A stretch of 64,000 bases of DNA. Origin: Luzula sylvatica. Taxonomy: Eukaryota > Streptophyta > Magnoliopsida > Poales > Juncaceae. The stretch lies in assembly GCA_946800325.1 (NCBI GenBank), contig OX326961.1, positions 2,768,655 to 2,832,654 of the forward strand, in the 5' to 3' direction. The translations under genes were made by a program, and so were the position numbers. Numbering within the stretch: the stretch's first letter is position 1; every line of letters begins with the position of its first letter. Shown piece by piece: positions 22,201-36,894 of this stretch. The notes under the pieces were generated by a model. That model ran no database searches. It saw only the letters and a list, made by a program, of their open reading frames with translations, and had not been told where the DNA came from.

Positions 22201-23920
22201 AAACCATCTCGAAACACGTTATTTGGACTCCTCATAGCGTTATAAGAATGGGGTGAATCGAAAAACAAACTTCCTCAGTGTTTGTAAAACTTGGTGAAAA
22301 GTTTTGTGCCAAAAGACAATACCAGTGATCTAAAAAAAAGTTATTTGAACTCATCAAAACGTAAAAAGATTGCTATGAATCCAATAGAATACTTTCTTAG
22401 TGTTTGTACAATTTGGTGAAAATTTACGTAGTAAAACATTCGATCCAAACCATTTAAAAACACGGTATTTGGACTCCTCATAGCGTTAAAACAATTGTAT
22501 GAATCAAAAAATAAAATTTCTTAGTGTTTGTAAAATTTGTTGCAAAGTTATCTAGTAAAAGATACGATACGAAAGATTTATAAACAAGTTATTTGAACTC
22601 CTCAAAACGAAAAAAGATTGCTATGAATCGAAAAGAAAACTTTCTTAGCGTTTGTACAATTAGGTGCAAAATTACGTAGTAAAAGATTCGATCCAAACCA
22701 TCTAAAAAACAAGTTATTTGGGATCCTCTGATAGTTATAAGATTGTTATGAATCGAAAAATAAACTTTCTTAGTGTTTGCAAAATTTGGTGAAAAGTTAC
22801 GTAGTGAAAGGTACGACATAAACGATCTAAAATCATGTTATTTGAACTCCTCAAAACGTAAAAAGATTGCTATGAATCGAATAGAAAACTTTCTTAGTGT
22901 TTATACAATTTGGTGGAAAATTACATAGTAAAACATTCGATCCAAATCATCTGAAAACACGTTATTTGGACTCCTCATAGCGTTAAAAGAATTGTATGAA
23001 TCGAAAAACAAGCTTTCTTAGTGTTAGTAAAATTTGGTGAAAAGTTATGTGGTAAAAGATACGATACAAATGATCTAAAAACACGTTATTTGAACTCCTC
23101 AAAACGTAAAAAGATTGTTATGAATCGAATATAAAACTTTCTTAGTGTTTGTACAATTTGGTGCAAAATTACGTAGTAAAAGATTCGATCCAAACCATCT
23201 CTAAAACAAGTTATTTGGGCTCCTCAGAGATTTAAAAGATTGTTATGAATCGAAAAACAAATTTTCTTAGTGTTCGTAAAATTTGGTGAAAAGTTACGTA
23301 GTAAAACATTCGATCCAAACCATCTCAAAACACGTTATTTGGACTCCTCATAGCGTTAGAAGAATTGTATGAATCGAAAAACAAACTTTCTTAGTGTTTG
23401 TAAAATTTGGTGAAAAGTTATGTAGTAAAAGATACAATACAAATGATTTAAAAACACGTTATTTGAACTCCCCAAAACATAAAAAGATTGCTATGAATCG
23501 AATAGAAAACATACTTAGTGTTTGCAACATTGGGTGAAAAGTTACGTAGTGAAAGATACGATACAAAAGGTCCAAAAACAGGTCATTTAAACTCGGCTAA
23601 ACGTAAAAAGATTGCTATGAATCGAACATAAAACTTCCTTAGTGTTTGTACAATTAGGTGCAAAATTACATAGTAAAAGATTTGATCCAAACCATCTCAA
23701 AAACAAGTTATTTGGGCTTCTCAGAGAGTCAAAAGATTGTTATGAATCGAAAAACAAACTTTCTTAGTGTTTGTAAAATTTGGTGAAAAGTTACGTAGTG
23801 AAAGATACGATACAAACGATCTCAAAACACGTTATTTGAACTCCTCAAAAGGTAAAAAGATTGCTATGAATCGAATAGAAAACTTTCTTTGTGTTTGTAC
23901 AATTTGGTGCAAAATTACGA
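19221..23920 (+). repeat. Left edge of the array: irregular, diverged monomers
   Basis: The first monomer is a partial B1 beginning at attacgtagtaaaatattcg. Here the dominant period is the tetramer A-B2-C-B1 (~498 bp), with extra A-B1 dimers, a shortened B2 near 19,390 and an A/B2 hybrid near 23,280. Point differences between neighbouring units are frequent, and no long near-identical blocks are visible, in contrast to the right half. Confidence 0.8.
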
Positions 23921-26900
23921 AGTAAAAGATTCGATCCAAACCATCTCAAAAACAAGTTATTTGGGCTCCTCAGAGAGTTATAAGATTGTTTTGAATCGAA
24001 AAACAAACTTTCTTAGTGTTCGTAAAATTTGGTGAAAATTTACGTAGTGAAAGATACGATACAAACGATCTAAAAACACGTTATTTGAACTGTCAAAACG
24101 TAAAAAGATTGCTCTTAATCGAATAGAAAACTTTCTTAGTGTTTGTACAATTTGGTGAAAAGTTACGTGGTAAAACATTCGATCCAAACTATCTCAAAAC
24201 ACATTATTTGGACTCCTCATAGCGTTAAAAGAATTGTTTGAATCGAAAAAAAACTTTCTTACTGCTTGTAAAATTTGGTGAAAAGTTATGTGGTAAAAGA
24301 TACGATACAAATGATCTAAAAACACGTTATTTGAACTCCTCAAAACGTAAAAAGACTGCTATCAATCGCATATATAAAACTTTCTTAGTATTTGTACAAT
24401 TTGGTGCAAAATTACGTAGTAAAAGCTTCGATCCAAACCATCTCAAAAACAAGTTATTTGGGCTCCTCAGAGAGTTAAAAGATTGTTATGAACCGAAAAA
24501 CAAAGTTTCTTAATGTTTGTAAAATTTGTTGAAAAGTTACGTAGTGAAATATACCAACACAAACGATCTCAAAACACATTATTTGAACTCCTCAAAACTT
24601 AAAAAAATTGCTCTTAATCGAATAGAAAACTTTCTCAGTGTTTGTACAATTTGGTACAAAATTACGAAGTAAAAATTCGATCCAAACCATCTCAAAAACA
24701 AGTTATTTGGGCTCTTCAGAGAGTTATAAGACTGTTATGAATCGAAAAACAAACTTTCTTAGTGCTTGTAAAATTTGGTGAAAAGTTACGTAGTGAAAGA
24801 TACGATACAAACGATCTAAAAACACGTTATTTGAACTCCTCAAAACGTAAAACGATTGCTCTTAATCGAATAGAAAAATTTCTTCGTGTTTGTACAATTT
24901 GGTGCAAAATTACGTAGTAAATGATTCGATCCAAATCATCTCAAAAACAAGTTACTTGGGCTCCTCAGAGAGTTATAAGATTGTTTTGAATCGAAAAACA
25001 AACATTATTAGTGTTTGTAAAATTTGGTGAAAAGTTACATAGTGAAAGATACGATACAAACGATCTAAAAACACGTATTTTGAACTCCTCAAAACTTAAA
25101 ACGATTGCTCTTAATCGAATAGAAAAATTTCTTAGTGTTTGTACAATTTGGTGCAAAATTACGTAGTAAAAGATTCGATCCAAACCATCTCAAAAACTAG
25201 TTATTTGGGCTCCTCAGAGTGTTAAGATTGTTTTGAATTGAAAAACAATCATTCTTAGTGTTTGTAACATTTGGTGAAAAGTTACGTAGTGAAAGATACG
25301 AGACAAACGATCTAAAAATACGTTATTTGAACTCCTCAAAAGCGTAAAAAGATTGCTATGAATCGAATAGAATACTTACTTAGTGTTTGTACAATACGGT
25401 GAAAAGTTACGGAGCAAAACATTCGATCGAAACCATCTCAAAACACGTTATTTGGACTCCTCCTAGCGATAGAAGAATTGTATGAATTGAGAAAGAAACT
25501 TTCTTAGTGTTTGTAAAATTTGGTGAAAAGTTATGTGGTAAAAGATACGATACAAATGATCTAAAAACACGTTATTTAAACTCCTCAAAACGTAAAAAGG
25601 TTGCTATGAATCGAATATAAAACATTCTGAGTTTTTGTACAATTTAGTGTAAAATTACGTAGTAAAATAGTCGATCCAAACCATCTCAAAAATAAGTTAT
25701 TTGGGCTCCTTAAAGAGTTAAAAGATTGTTATGAATCGAAAAACAAACTTTCTTAGTGTTTGTAAAATTTGGTGAAAAGTTACGTAGTGAAAGATACCAT
25801 ACAAAAGATCTAAAAACACGTTATTTGCACTCCTCTAAACGTAAAAGATTGCTATGGATCGAATAGAAAACTTTCTTAGTGTTTGTCCAATTTGGTGCAA
25901 AATTACGTAGTAAAAGATTCGATTCAAATCATCTCAAAAACAAGTTACTTGGGCTCCTCAGAGAGTTATAAGATTGTTATGAATCGAAAAACAAACTTTC
26001 TTAGTGTTTGCAAAATTTCGTGAAAAGTTACGTAGTGAAAGATACGATACAAACGATCTAAAAACACATTATTTGAACTCCTCAAAACGTAAAAAGATTA
26101 CTGTGAGTCGAATAGAAAACTTTCTTAGTGTTTGTACAATTTGGTGAAAAGTCACGTAGTAAATCATTCGGTCCAAACCACTACAAAACACGTTATTTGA
26201 ACTCCTCGTATCATTAAAAGAATTGTATGAATCAAAAAACAAACTGTCTTAGTGTTTGTAAAATTTGGTTAAAACTTACGTAGTGAAAGATACGATACAA
26301 ACGATCTAAAAACACGTTATTTGAACTCCTCAAAACGTAAAATGATTGCTCTTAATCGAATAGAAAACTTTCTTAGTGTTTGTACAATTTGGTGCAAAAT
26401 TACGTAGTAAATGATTCGATCCAAATCATCTCAAAAACAAGTTACTTGGGATCCTCAGAGAGTTAAAAGATTGTTTTGAATCGAAAAACCAACTTTCTTA
26501 ATGTTTGTAAAATTTGGTGAAAAGTTACGTAGTGAAAGATACGATACAAATGATCTAAAAACACGTTATATGAACTCCTCAAAACTTAAAAAGGTTGCTA
26601 TGAATCGAATATAAAACTTTCTAAGTGTTTGTACAATTTGGTGTAAAATTACGTAGTAAAAGATTCGATCCAAACCATCTCTAAAACAAGTTATTTGAGC
26701 TCCTCAGAGAGTTAAAAGATTGGTATGAATCGAAAAACAAACTTTCTTAGTGTTTGTAAAATTTGGTGAAAAGTTACGTAGTGAAAGATATGATACAAAC
26801 GATCTAAAAACACGTTATTTGAACTCCTTAAAACGTAAAACGATTGCTCTTAATCGAATAGAAAACTTTCTTAGTGGTTGTACAATTTGGTGCAAAACCA

Positions 26901-27750
26901 CGTAGTAAAATATTCGATTCAAATCATCTCAAAAACAAGTTACTTGGACTCCTCAGAGAGTTAAAAGCTTGTTTTGAATCGAAAAACAAACTATCTTAGT
27001 GTTTGTAAAATTTGGTGAAAAGTTACGTAGAGAAAGATACGATACAAACGATCTAAAAACACATTATTTGAACTCCTCAAAACGTAAAAAGATTGCCATG
27101 AGTCGAATAGAAAAGTTTCTTAGTGTTTGTACAATTTGGTGAAAAGTCACGTAGTAAATCATTCGGTCCAAACCACCTTAAAACACGTTATTTGAACTCC
27201 TCATATCGTTAAAAGAATTGTATGAATCGAAAAACAAACTTTCTTAGTGTTTGTAAAATTTGGTGAAAAGTTACGTAGTTAAAGATACGATACAAACGAT
27301 CTAAAAACACGTTATTCGAACTCCCCAAAACGTAAAACGATTGCTCTTAATCGAATAGTAAACTTTCTTAGTGTTTGTACAATTTGGTGTAAAATTACGT
27401 AGTAAAAGATTCGATCCAAACCATCTCAAAAACAAGTTATTTGGGCTCCTCAGAGAGTTAAAAGATTGTTATGAATCGAAAAACAAACTTTCTTAGTGTT
27501 TGTAAAATTTGGTGAAAAGTTACGTAGTGAAAGATACGATACAAAAGATCTAAAAACACGTTATTTGAACTCCTCTAAACGTAAAAAGATTGCTATGAAT
27601 CGAATAGAAAGTTTTCTTAGTGTTTGTCCAATTTGGTGCAAAATTACGTAGTAAAAGATTATATTCAAATCATCTCAAAAACAAGTTGCTTGGGCTCGTC
27701 AGAGAGTTATAAGATTGTTATGAATCGAAAAACAAACTTTCTTAGTGTTT
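23920..27750 (+). repeat. Satellite block I, first copy (repeats at +5.97 kb)
   Basis: This ~3.8-kb run of monomers recurs at 29,890-33,710 with an offset of 5,970-5,971 bp falling to 5,962 bp after small indels. Shared private variants include gaactgtcaaaacg, gaatcgaaaaaaaactttc, aatcgcatatataaaac, aaagcgtaaaaag and actgtgagtcg. The offset equals about 48 monomers. Confidence 0.8.
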
Positions 27751-29890
27751 GTAAAATTTGGTGAAAAGTTACGTAGTGACAGATACGATACAAACGATCT
27801 AAAAACACGTTATTTGAACTCCTCAAAACGTAAAAAGATTGCTATGAATCGAATAGAATACTTTCTTAGTGTTTGTACAATTTGGTGAAAAGTTACGTAG
27901 CAAAACATTCGATCGAAATCATCTCAAAACATGTTATTTGGACTCCTCCTAGTGTTAGAAGAATTGTATGAATCGAGAAAGAAACTTTCTTAGTGTTTGT
28001 AAAATTTGGTGAAAAGTTATGTGGTAAAAGATATGATACAAATGATCTAAAAACACGTTATTTGAACTCCTCAAAACGTAAAAAGGTGGCTATGAATCGA
28101 ATATAAAACATTCTGAGTTTTTGTACAATTTAGTGTAAAATTACGTAGTAAAATAGTCAATCCAAACCATCTCGAAAACAAGTTATTTGGGCTCCTCAGA
28201 TTGTTAAAAGATTGTTATGAACCGAAAAACAAAGTTTCTAAGTGTCTGTAAAATTTGTTGAAAAGTTATGTAGTGAAAGATACCATCACAAACGATCTCA
28301 AAACACGTTATTTGAACTCCTCAAAACTTAAAAAAAGTGCTCTTAATCGAATATAGAAAACTTTCTTAGTGTTTGTACAATTTGGTGCAAAATTACGTAG
28401 TAAAAATTCGATCCAAACCATCTCAAAAACAAGTTATTTGGGCTCCTCAGAGAGTTATAAGGTTGTTATGAATCGAAAAACAAACTTTCTTAGTGTTTGT
28501 AAAATTTGGTGAAAAGTTACGTAGTGAAAGATACGATACAAACGATCTAAAAACACGTTATTTGAACTCCTCAAAACGTAAAAAGATTGCTATGAATCGA
28601 ATAGAATACTTTCTTAGTGTTTGTAAAATTTGGTGAAAAGTTACGTAGTGAAAGATACGATACAAACGATCTAAAAACACGTTATTTGAACTCCTCAAAA
28701 CGTAAAACGATTGCTCTTAATCGAATAGAAAAATTTCTTACTGTTTGTACAATTTGGTGCAAAATTACGTAGTAAAAGATTCGATCCAAATCATCTCAAA
28801 AACATGTTACTTGGGCTCCTCAGAGAGTTATAAGATTGTTTTGGATCGAAAAACAAACTTTATTAGTGTTTGTAAAATTTGGTGAAAAGTTACATAGTGA
28901 AAGATACGATACAAACGATCTAAAAACACGTAATTTGAACACCTCAAAACGTAAAACGATTATTGTTAATCGAATAGAAAACTTTCTTAGTGTTTGAACA
29001 ATTTGGTGCAAAATTACGAAATAAAAGATTTGATCCCAACCATCTCAAAAACAAGTTATTTGGGCTCCTCAGAGAGTAATAAGATTGTTTTATATTGAAA
29101 AACAATCATTCTTAGTGTTTGTAAAATTTGGTGAAAAGTTACGTAGTGAAAGATACGATACAAACGATCTAAAAACACGTTATTTGAACTCCTCAAAACG
29201 TAAAAAGATTGCTATGAATCGAATATAATACTTTCTTCGTGTTTGTACAATTTGGTGAAAAGTTACGTAGCAAAACATTCGATCGAAACCATCTCAAAAC
29301 ACGTTATTTGGACTCCTCCTAGCGTTAGAAGAATTGTATGAACCGACAAAGAAACTTTCTTAGTGTTTGTAAAATTTGGTGAAAAGTTATGTTGTAAAAG
29401 ATACGTTACAAATGATCTAAAAACACGTTATTTGAACTCCTCAAAACGTAAAAAGGTCGATATGAATCGAATATAAAACATTCTGAGTTTTGTACAATTT
29501 AGTGTAAAATTACGTAGTAAAATAGTCGATCCAAACCATCTCCAAAACAAGTTATTTGGGCTCCTCAGATTGTTAAAAGATTGTTATGAACCGAAAAACA
29601 AAGTTTCTAACTGTTTGTAAAATTTGTTGAAAAGTTACGTAGTGAAAGATACCATCACAAACGACCTCAAAACACATTATTTGGACTCCTCATAGCGTTA
29701 AAAGAATTGTTTGAATCGAAAAAAAACTTTCTTACTGTTTGTAAAATTTGGTGAAAAGTTATGTGGTAAAAGATACGATACAAATGATCTAAAAACACGT
29801 TATTTGAACTCCTCAAAACGTAAAAAGACTGCTATGAATCGCATATATAAAACTTTCTTAGTATTTGTACAATTTGGTGCAAAATTATGA
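27750..29890 (+). repeat. Satellite segment between the two block I copies
   Basis: This is ordinary A/B/C monomers. A marked B1 variant (aaaacattctgagtttttgt with agtcgatcc) recurs at about 25,620, 28,105, 29,470, 31,590 and 35,160, always near an aaccgaaaaacaaagtttct A monomer. This shows that short higher-order runs were copied repeatedly. Confidence 0.7.
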
Positions 29891-32800
29891 AGTAAAAGCT
29901 TCGATCCAAACCATCTCAAAAACAAGTTATTTGGGCTCCTCAGAGAGTTATAAGATTGTTTTGAATCGAAAAACAAACTTTCTTAGTGTTCGTAAAATTT
30001 GGTGAAAATTTACGTAGTGAAAGATACGATACAAACGATCTAAAAACACGTTATTTGAACTGTCAAAACGTAAAAAGATTGCTCTTAATCGAATAGAAAA
30101 CTTTCTTAGTGTTTGTACAATTTGGTGAAAAGTTACGTGGTAAAACATTCGATCCAAACTATCTCAAAACACATTATTTGGACTCCTCATAGCGTTAAAA
30201 GAAATGTTTGAATCGAAAAAAAAACTTTCTTACTGTTTGTAAAATTTGGTGAAAAATTATGTGGTAAAAGATATGATACAAATGATCTAAAAACACGTTA
30301 TTTGAACTCCTCAAAACGTAAAAAGACTGCTATGAATCGCATATATAAAACTTTCTTAGTATTTGTACAATTTGGTGCAAAATTACGTAGTAAAAGCTTC
30401 GATCCAAACCATCTCAAAAACAAGTTATTTGGACTCCTCAGAGAGTTAAAAGATTGTTATGAACCGAAAAACAAAGTTTCTTAATGTTTGTAAAATTTGT
30501 TGAAAAGTTACGTAGTGAAAGATACCAACACAAACGATCTCAAAACACATTATTTGAACTCCTCAAAACTTAAAAAAATTGCTCTTAATCGAATAGAAAA
30601 CTTTCTTAGTGTTTGTACAATTTGGTGCAAAATTACGAAGTAAAAATTCGATCCAAACCATCTCAAAAACAAGTTATTTGGGCTCCTCAGAGAGTTATAA
30701 GATTGTTATGAATCGAAAAAAAAACTTTCTTAGTGCTTGTAAAATTTGGTGAAAAGTTACGTAGTGAAAGATACGATACAAACGATCTAAAAACACGTTA
30801 TTTGAACTCCTCAAAACGTAAAACGATTGCTCTTAATCGAATAGAAAAATTTCTTAGTGTTTGTACAATTTGGTGCAAAATTACGTAGTAAATGATTCGA
30901 TCCAATTCATCTCAAAAACAAGTTACTTGGGCTCCTCAGAGAGTTATAAGATTGTTTTGAATCGAAAAACAAACATTATTAGTGTTTGGAAAATTTGGTG
31001 AAAAGTTACATAGTGAAAGATACGATACAAACGATCTAAAAACACGTATTTTGAACTCCTCAAAACTTAAAACGATTGCTCTTAATCGAATAGAAAAATT
31101 TCTTAGTGTTTGTACAATTTGGTGCAAAATTACGTAGTAAAAGATTCGATCCAAACCATCTCAAAAACAAGTTATTTGGGCTCCTCAGAGTGTAATAAGA
31201 TTGTTTTGAATGGAAAAACAATCATTCTTAGTGTTTGTAACATTTGGTGAAAAGTTACGTAGTGAAAGATACGAGACAAACGATCTAAAAACACGTTATT
31301 TGAACTCCTCAAAAGCGTAAAAAGATTGCTATGAATCGAATAGAATACTTTCTTAGTGTTTGTACAATATGGTGAAAAGTTACGGAGCAAAACATTCGAT
31401 CGAAACCATCTCAAAACACGTTATTTGGACTCCTCCTAGCGATAGAAGAATTGTATGAATTGAGAAAGAAACTTTCTTAGTGTTTGTAAAATTTGGTGAA
31501 AAGTTATGTGGTAAAAGATACGATACAAATGATCTAAAAACACGTTATTTAAACTCCTCAAAACGTAAAAAGGTTGCTATGAATCGAATATAAAACATTC
31601 TGAGTTTTTGTACAATTTAGTGTAAAATTACGTAGTAAAATAGTCGATCCAAACCATCTCAAAAACAAGTTATTTGGTCTCCTTAAAGAGTTAAAAGATT
31701 GTTATGAATCGAAAAACAAACTTTCTTAGTGTTTGTAAAATTTGGTGAAAAGTTACGTAGTGAAAGATACGATACAAAAGATCTATTTGCACTCCTCTAA
31801 ACGTAAAAGATTGCTATGGATCGAATAGAAAACATTCTTAGTGTTTGGCCAATTTGGTGCAAAATTACGTAGTAAAAGATTCGATTCAAATCATCTCAAA
31901 AACAAGTTACTTGGGCTCCTCTGAGAGTTATAAGATTGTTATGAATCGAAAAACAAAATTTCTTAGTGTTTGCAAAATTTCGTGAAAAGTTTCGTAGTGA
32001 AAGATACGATACAAACGATCTAAAAAAACATTATTTGAACTCCTCAAAACGTAAAAAGATTACTGTGAGTCGAATAGAAAACTTTCTTAGTGTTTGTACA
32101 ATTTGGTGAAAAGTCACGTAGTAAATCATTCGGTCGAAACCACCACAAAACACGTTATTTGTACTCCTCGTATCATTAAAAGAATTGTATGAATCAAAAA
32201 ACAAACTGTCTTAGTGTTTGTAAAATTTGGTTAAAAGTTACGTAGTGAAAGATACGATACAAACGATCTAAAAACACGTTATTTGAACTCCTCAAAACGT
32301 AAAATGATTGCTCTTAATCGAATAGAAAACTTTCTTAGTGTTTGTACAATTTGGTGCAAAATTACGTAGTAAAAGATTCGATCCAAATCATCTCAAAAAC
32401 AAGTTACTTGGGCTCCTCAGAGAGTTATAAGATTGTTTTGAATCGAAAAACAAACTTTCTTAATGTTTGTAAAATTTGGTGAAAAATTACGTAGTGAAAG
32501 ATACGATACAAATGATCTAAAAACACGTTATATGAACTCCTCAAAACTTAAAAAGGTTGCTATGAATCGAATATAAAACTTTCTAAGTGTTTGTACAATT
32601 TGGTGTAAAATTACGTAGTAAAAGATTCGATCCAAACCATCTCAAAAACAAGTTATTTGGGCTCCTCAGAGAGTTAAAAGATTGTCATGAATCGAAAAAC
32701 AAACTTTCTTAGTGTTTGTAAAATTCGGTGAAAAGTTACGTAGTGAAAGATACGATACAAACGATCTAAAAACACGTTATTTGAACTCCTCAAAACGTAA

Positions 32801-33710
32801 AACGATTGCTCTTAATCGAATAGAAAACTTTCTTAGTGGTTGTACAATTTGGTGCAAAATCACGTAGTAAAAGATTCGATTCAAATCATCTCAAAAACAA
32901 GTTACTTGGACTCCTCAGAGAGTTATAATATTGTTTTGAATCGAAAAACAAACTATCTTAGTTTTTGTAAAATTTGGTTAAAAGTTACGTAGTGAAAGAT
33001 ACGATACAAACGATCTAAAAACACATTATTTGAACTCCTCAAAACGTAAAAATATTGCCATGAGTCGAATAGAAAAGTTTCTTAGTGTTTGTACAATTTG
33101 GTGAAAAGTCACGTAGTAAATCATTCGGTCCAAACCACCTTAAAACACGTTATTTGAACTCCTCATATCGTTAAAAGAATTGTATGAATCGAAAAACAAA
33201 GTTTCTTAGTGTTTGTAAAATTTGGTGAAAAGTTACGTAGTAAAAGATACGATACAAACGATCTAAAAACACGTTATTTGAACTCCCCAAAACGTAAAAC
33301 GATTGCTCTTAATCGAATAGAAAACTTTCTTAGTGTTTGGACAATTTGGTGTAAAATTACGTAGTAAAAGATTCGATCCAAACCATCTCAAAAACAAGTT
33401 ATTTGGGCTCCTTAGAGAGTTAAAAGATTGTTATGAATCGAAAAAGCAACTTTCTTAGTGTTTGTAAAATTTGGTGAAAAGTTACGTAGTGAAAGATACG
33501 ATACAAAAGATCTAAAAACACGTTATTTTAACTCCTCTAAACGTAAAAAGATTGCTATGAATCGAATAGAAAGTTTTCTTAGTGTTTGTCCAATTTGGTG
33601 CAAAATTACGTAGTAAAAGATTATATTCAAATCATCTCAAAAACAAGTTGCTTGGGCTCGTCAGAGAGTTATAAGATTGTTATGAATCGAAAAACAAACT
33701 TTCTTAGTGT
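29890..33710 (+). repeat. Satellite block I, second copy
   Basis: This segment is near-identical in order and private variants to 23,920-27,750. A 12-13-nt gap near 31,785 (agatctatttgcactcc) and a few single-base changes distinguish it. Similarity stops abruptly near 33,710 inside an A monomer (tttcgtg against tttggtg). Confidence 0.8.
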
Positions 33711-36700
33711 TTGTAAAATTTCGTGAAAAGTTACGTAGTGAAAGATACGATACAAACGATCTAAAAACACATTATTTGAACTCCTCAAAACGTAAAAAGA
33801 CTGCTATGAGTCGAAAAGAAAACTTTCTTAGTGTTTGTACAATTTGGTGAAAAGTCACTTAGTAAAACATTCGGTCCAAACCACCTCAAAACGAGTTATT
33901 TGAACTCCTCACCGCGTTAAAAGAATTGTATGAATCGAAAAACAAACTTTCATAGTGTTTATAAAATTTGTTGAAATGTTTTGTGTTAAAAGATACGATA
34001 CAAATGATCTAAAAACACGTAATTTGAACTCCTTAAAACATAAAAAGATTGCTATGAATCGAACATAAAACTTTCTTAGTGTTTGTACAATTTGGTGCAA
34101 AATTACGTAGTAAAAGATTCATTCCAAACCATCTCAAAAACAAGTTATTTGGGCTCCTCAGAGAGTTAAAAGATTGTTATGAATCGAAAAACAAACTTTC
34201 TTAGTGTTTGTCAAATTTTGTGAAAAGTTACGTAGTGAAATATACGATACGAATGATCTCAAAACATAAAAAAATTGCTATGAATCGACTAGAAAAATTT
34301 CTTAGTGTTTGTACAATTTGGTGAAAAGTTACGTAGTGAAACATTCGACCCAAACCATCCGAAAACACGTTATTTAGACTCCTCATAGCGTTAAAAGAAT
34401 TGTATTAAACAAAAAAAAACTTTCTTAGTGTTTGTAAAATTTGGTGAAAATTAACGTAGTAAATAATTCGGTCCCAACCACCTCAAAACACATTATTTGA
34501 ACTCCTCATATCGTTAAAAGAATTGTTTGAATCGAAAAACAAACTTTCTTAGTGTTTGTAAAATTTGTTGAAAAGTTTTGTGGTAAAAGATACGATACAA
34601 ATGATCTAAAAACACGTAATTTGAACTCCTTGAAACGTAAAAAGATTGCTATGAATCGAACATAAAACTTCCTTTGTGTTTGTACAATTTGGTGCAAAAT
34701 TACGTAGTAAAAGATTCGATCCAAACCATCTCAAAAACAAGTTATTTGGGCTCCTCAGAGAGTCAAAAGATTGTTATGAATCGAAAAACAAACTTTCTTA
34801 GTGTTTGTAAAATTTGGTGAAAAGGTACGTAGTGAAAGATACAATACAAAAGATCTAAAAACACGTTATTTGAACTCCTCAAAACGTAAAAAGATTGCTA
34901 TGAATCGAATATAATTCTTTCTTAGTGTTTGTACAATTTGGTGAAAAGTTACGTAGCAAAACATTCGATCGAAACCATCTCAAAACACGTTATTTGGACT
35001 CCTCCTAGCGTTAGAAGAATTGTATGAATCGAGAAATAAACTTTCTTAGTGTTTGTAAAATTTGGTGAAAAGTTATGTTGTAAAAGATACGTTACAAATG
35101 ATCTAAAAACACGTTATTTGAACTCCTCAAAACGTAAAAAGGTCGCTATGAATCGAATATAAAACATTCTGAGTTTTTGTACAATTTAGTGTCAAATTAC
35201 GTAGTAAAATAGTCGATCCAAACCATCTCAAAAACAAGTTATTTGGGCTCCTCAGATTGTTAAAAGATTGTTATGAACCGAAAAACAAAGTTTCTAAGTG
35301 GTTGTAAAATTTGTTGAAAAGTTGCGTAGTGAAATATACCATCACAAACGATCTCAAAACACGTTATTTGAACTCCTCAAAACTTAAAAAAATTGCTCTT
35401 AATCGAATAGAAAACTTTCTTAGTGTTTGTACAATTTGGTGCAAAATTACGTAGTAAAAATTCGATCCAAACCATCTCATAAACAAGTTATTTGGGCTCC
35501 TCATAGAGTTATAAGATTGTTATGAATCGAAAAACAAACTTTCTTAGTGTTTGTAAAATTTGGTGAAACGTAGTGAAAGATACGATACAAACGATCTAAA
35601 AACACGTTATTTGAACTCCTCAAAACGTAAAACGATTGCTCTTAATCGAATAGAAAAATTTGTTAGTGTTTGTACAATTTGGTGCAAAATTACGTAGTAA
35701 AAGATTCGATCCAAATCATCTCAAAAACAAGTTACTTGGGCTCCTCAGAGAGTTATAAGATTGTTTTGAATCGAAAAACAAACTTTATTAGTGTTTGTAA
35801 AATTTGGTGAAAAGTTACATAGTGAAAGATACGATACAAACGATCTAAAAACACGTAATTTGAACTCCACAAAACGTAAAACGATTGCTCTTAATCGAAT
35901 AGAAAACTTTCTTAGTGTTTGTACAATTTGGTGCAAAATTACGTAGTAAAAGATTCGATCCAAACCATCTCAAAAACAAGTTATTTGGGATCCTCAGAGA
36001 GTAATAAGATTGTTTTGAATTGAAAAACAATCATTCTTAGTGTTTGTAAAATTTGGTGAAAAGTTACGTAGTGAAAGATACGATACAAACGATCTAAAAA
36101 CACGTTATTTGAACTCCTCAAAACGTAAAAAAAATTGCTATGAATCGAATAGAATACTTTCTTAGTGTTTGTACAATTTGGTGAAAAGTTACATAGCAAA
36201 ACATTCGATCGAAAAGATCTAAAAACTCGTCATTTGAACTCCTCTAAATGTAAAAGATTGCTATGTATCGAATATAAATTTTTTTGTGATTGTCCAATTT
36301 GGTGCAAAATTACGTAGTAAAAGATTCGATTCAAATCATCTCAAAAACAAGTTATTTGGGCTCCTCATAGAGTTATAAGATTGCTATGAATCGAAAAACA
36401 AACTTTCTTAGTGTTTGCAAAATTTCGTGAAAAGTTACGTAGTGAAAGATACGATACAAACGATCTAAAACACATTATTTGAACTCCTCAAAACGTAATA
36501 AGATTGCTATGAGTCGAATAGAAAACTTTCTTAGTGTTTGTACAATTTGGTGAAAAGTCACGTCGTAAATAATTCTGTCCAAACCACCTCAAAACATGTT
36601 ATTTGAACTCCTCATATCGTTAAAAGAATTGTATGAATCGAAAAACAAACTTTCTTAGTGTTTGTAAAATTTGTTGAAAAGTTTTGTGGTAAAAGATACG

Positions 36701-36894
36701 ATACAAATGATCTAAAAACACGTAATTTGAACTCCTTGAAACGTAAAAAGATTGCTATGAATCGAACATAAAACTTCCTTAGTGTTTGTACAATTAGGTG
36801 CAAAATTATGCAAAATTACGTAGTAAAAGATTCGATCCAAACCATCTCAAAAACAAGTTATTTGGGCTCCTCAGAGAGTCAAAAGATTGTTATG
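33711..36894 (+). repeat. Satellite segment with mixed variants
   Basis: Monomers resemble both block I and the later blocks. They include a C-type run with aagttttgtggtaaaag near 34,575 and 36,678, a shortened A monomer near 35,565 (ttggtgaaacgtagtg) and a 12-bp internal duplication near 36,800 (caaaattatgcaaaattacg). No long copy of the whole segment is visible in the window. Confidence 0.65.
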
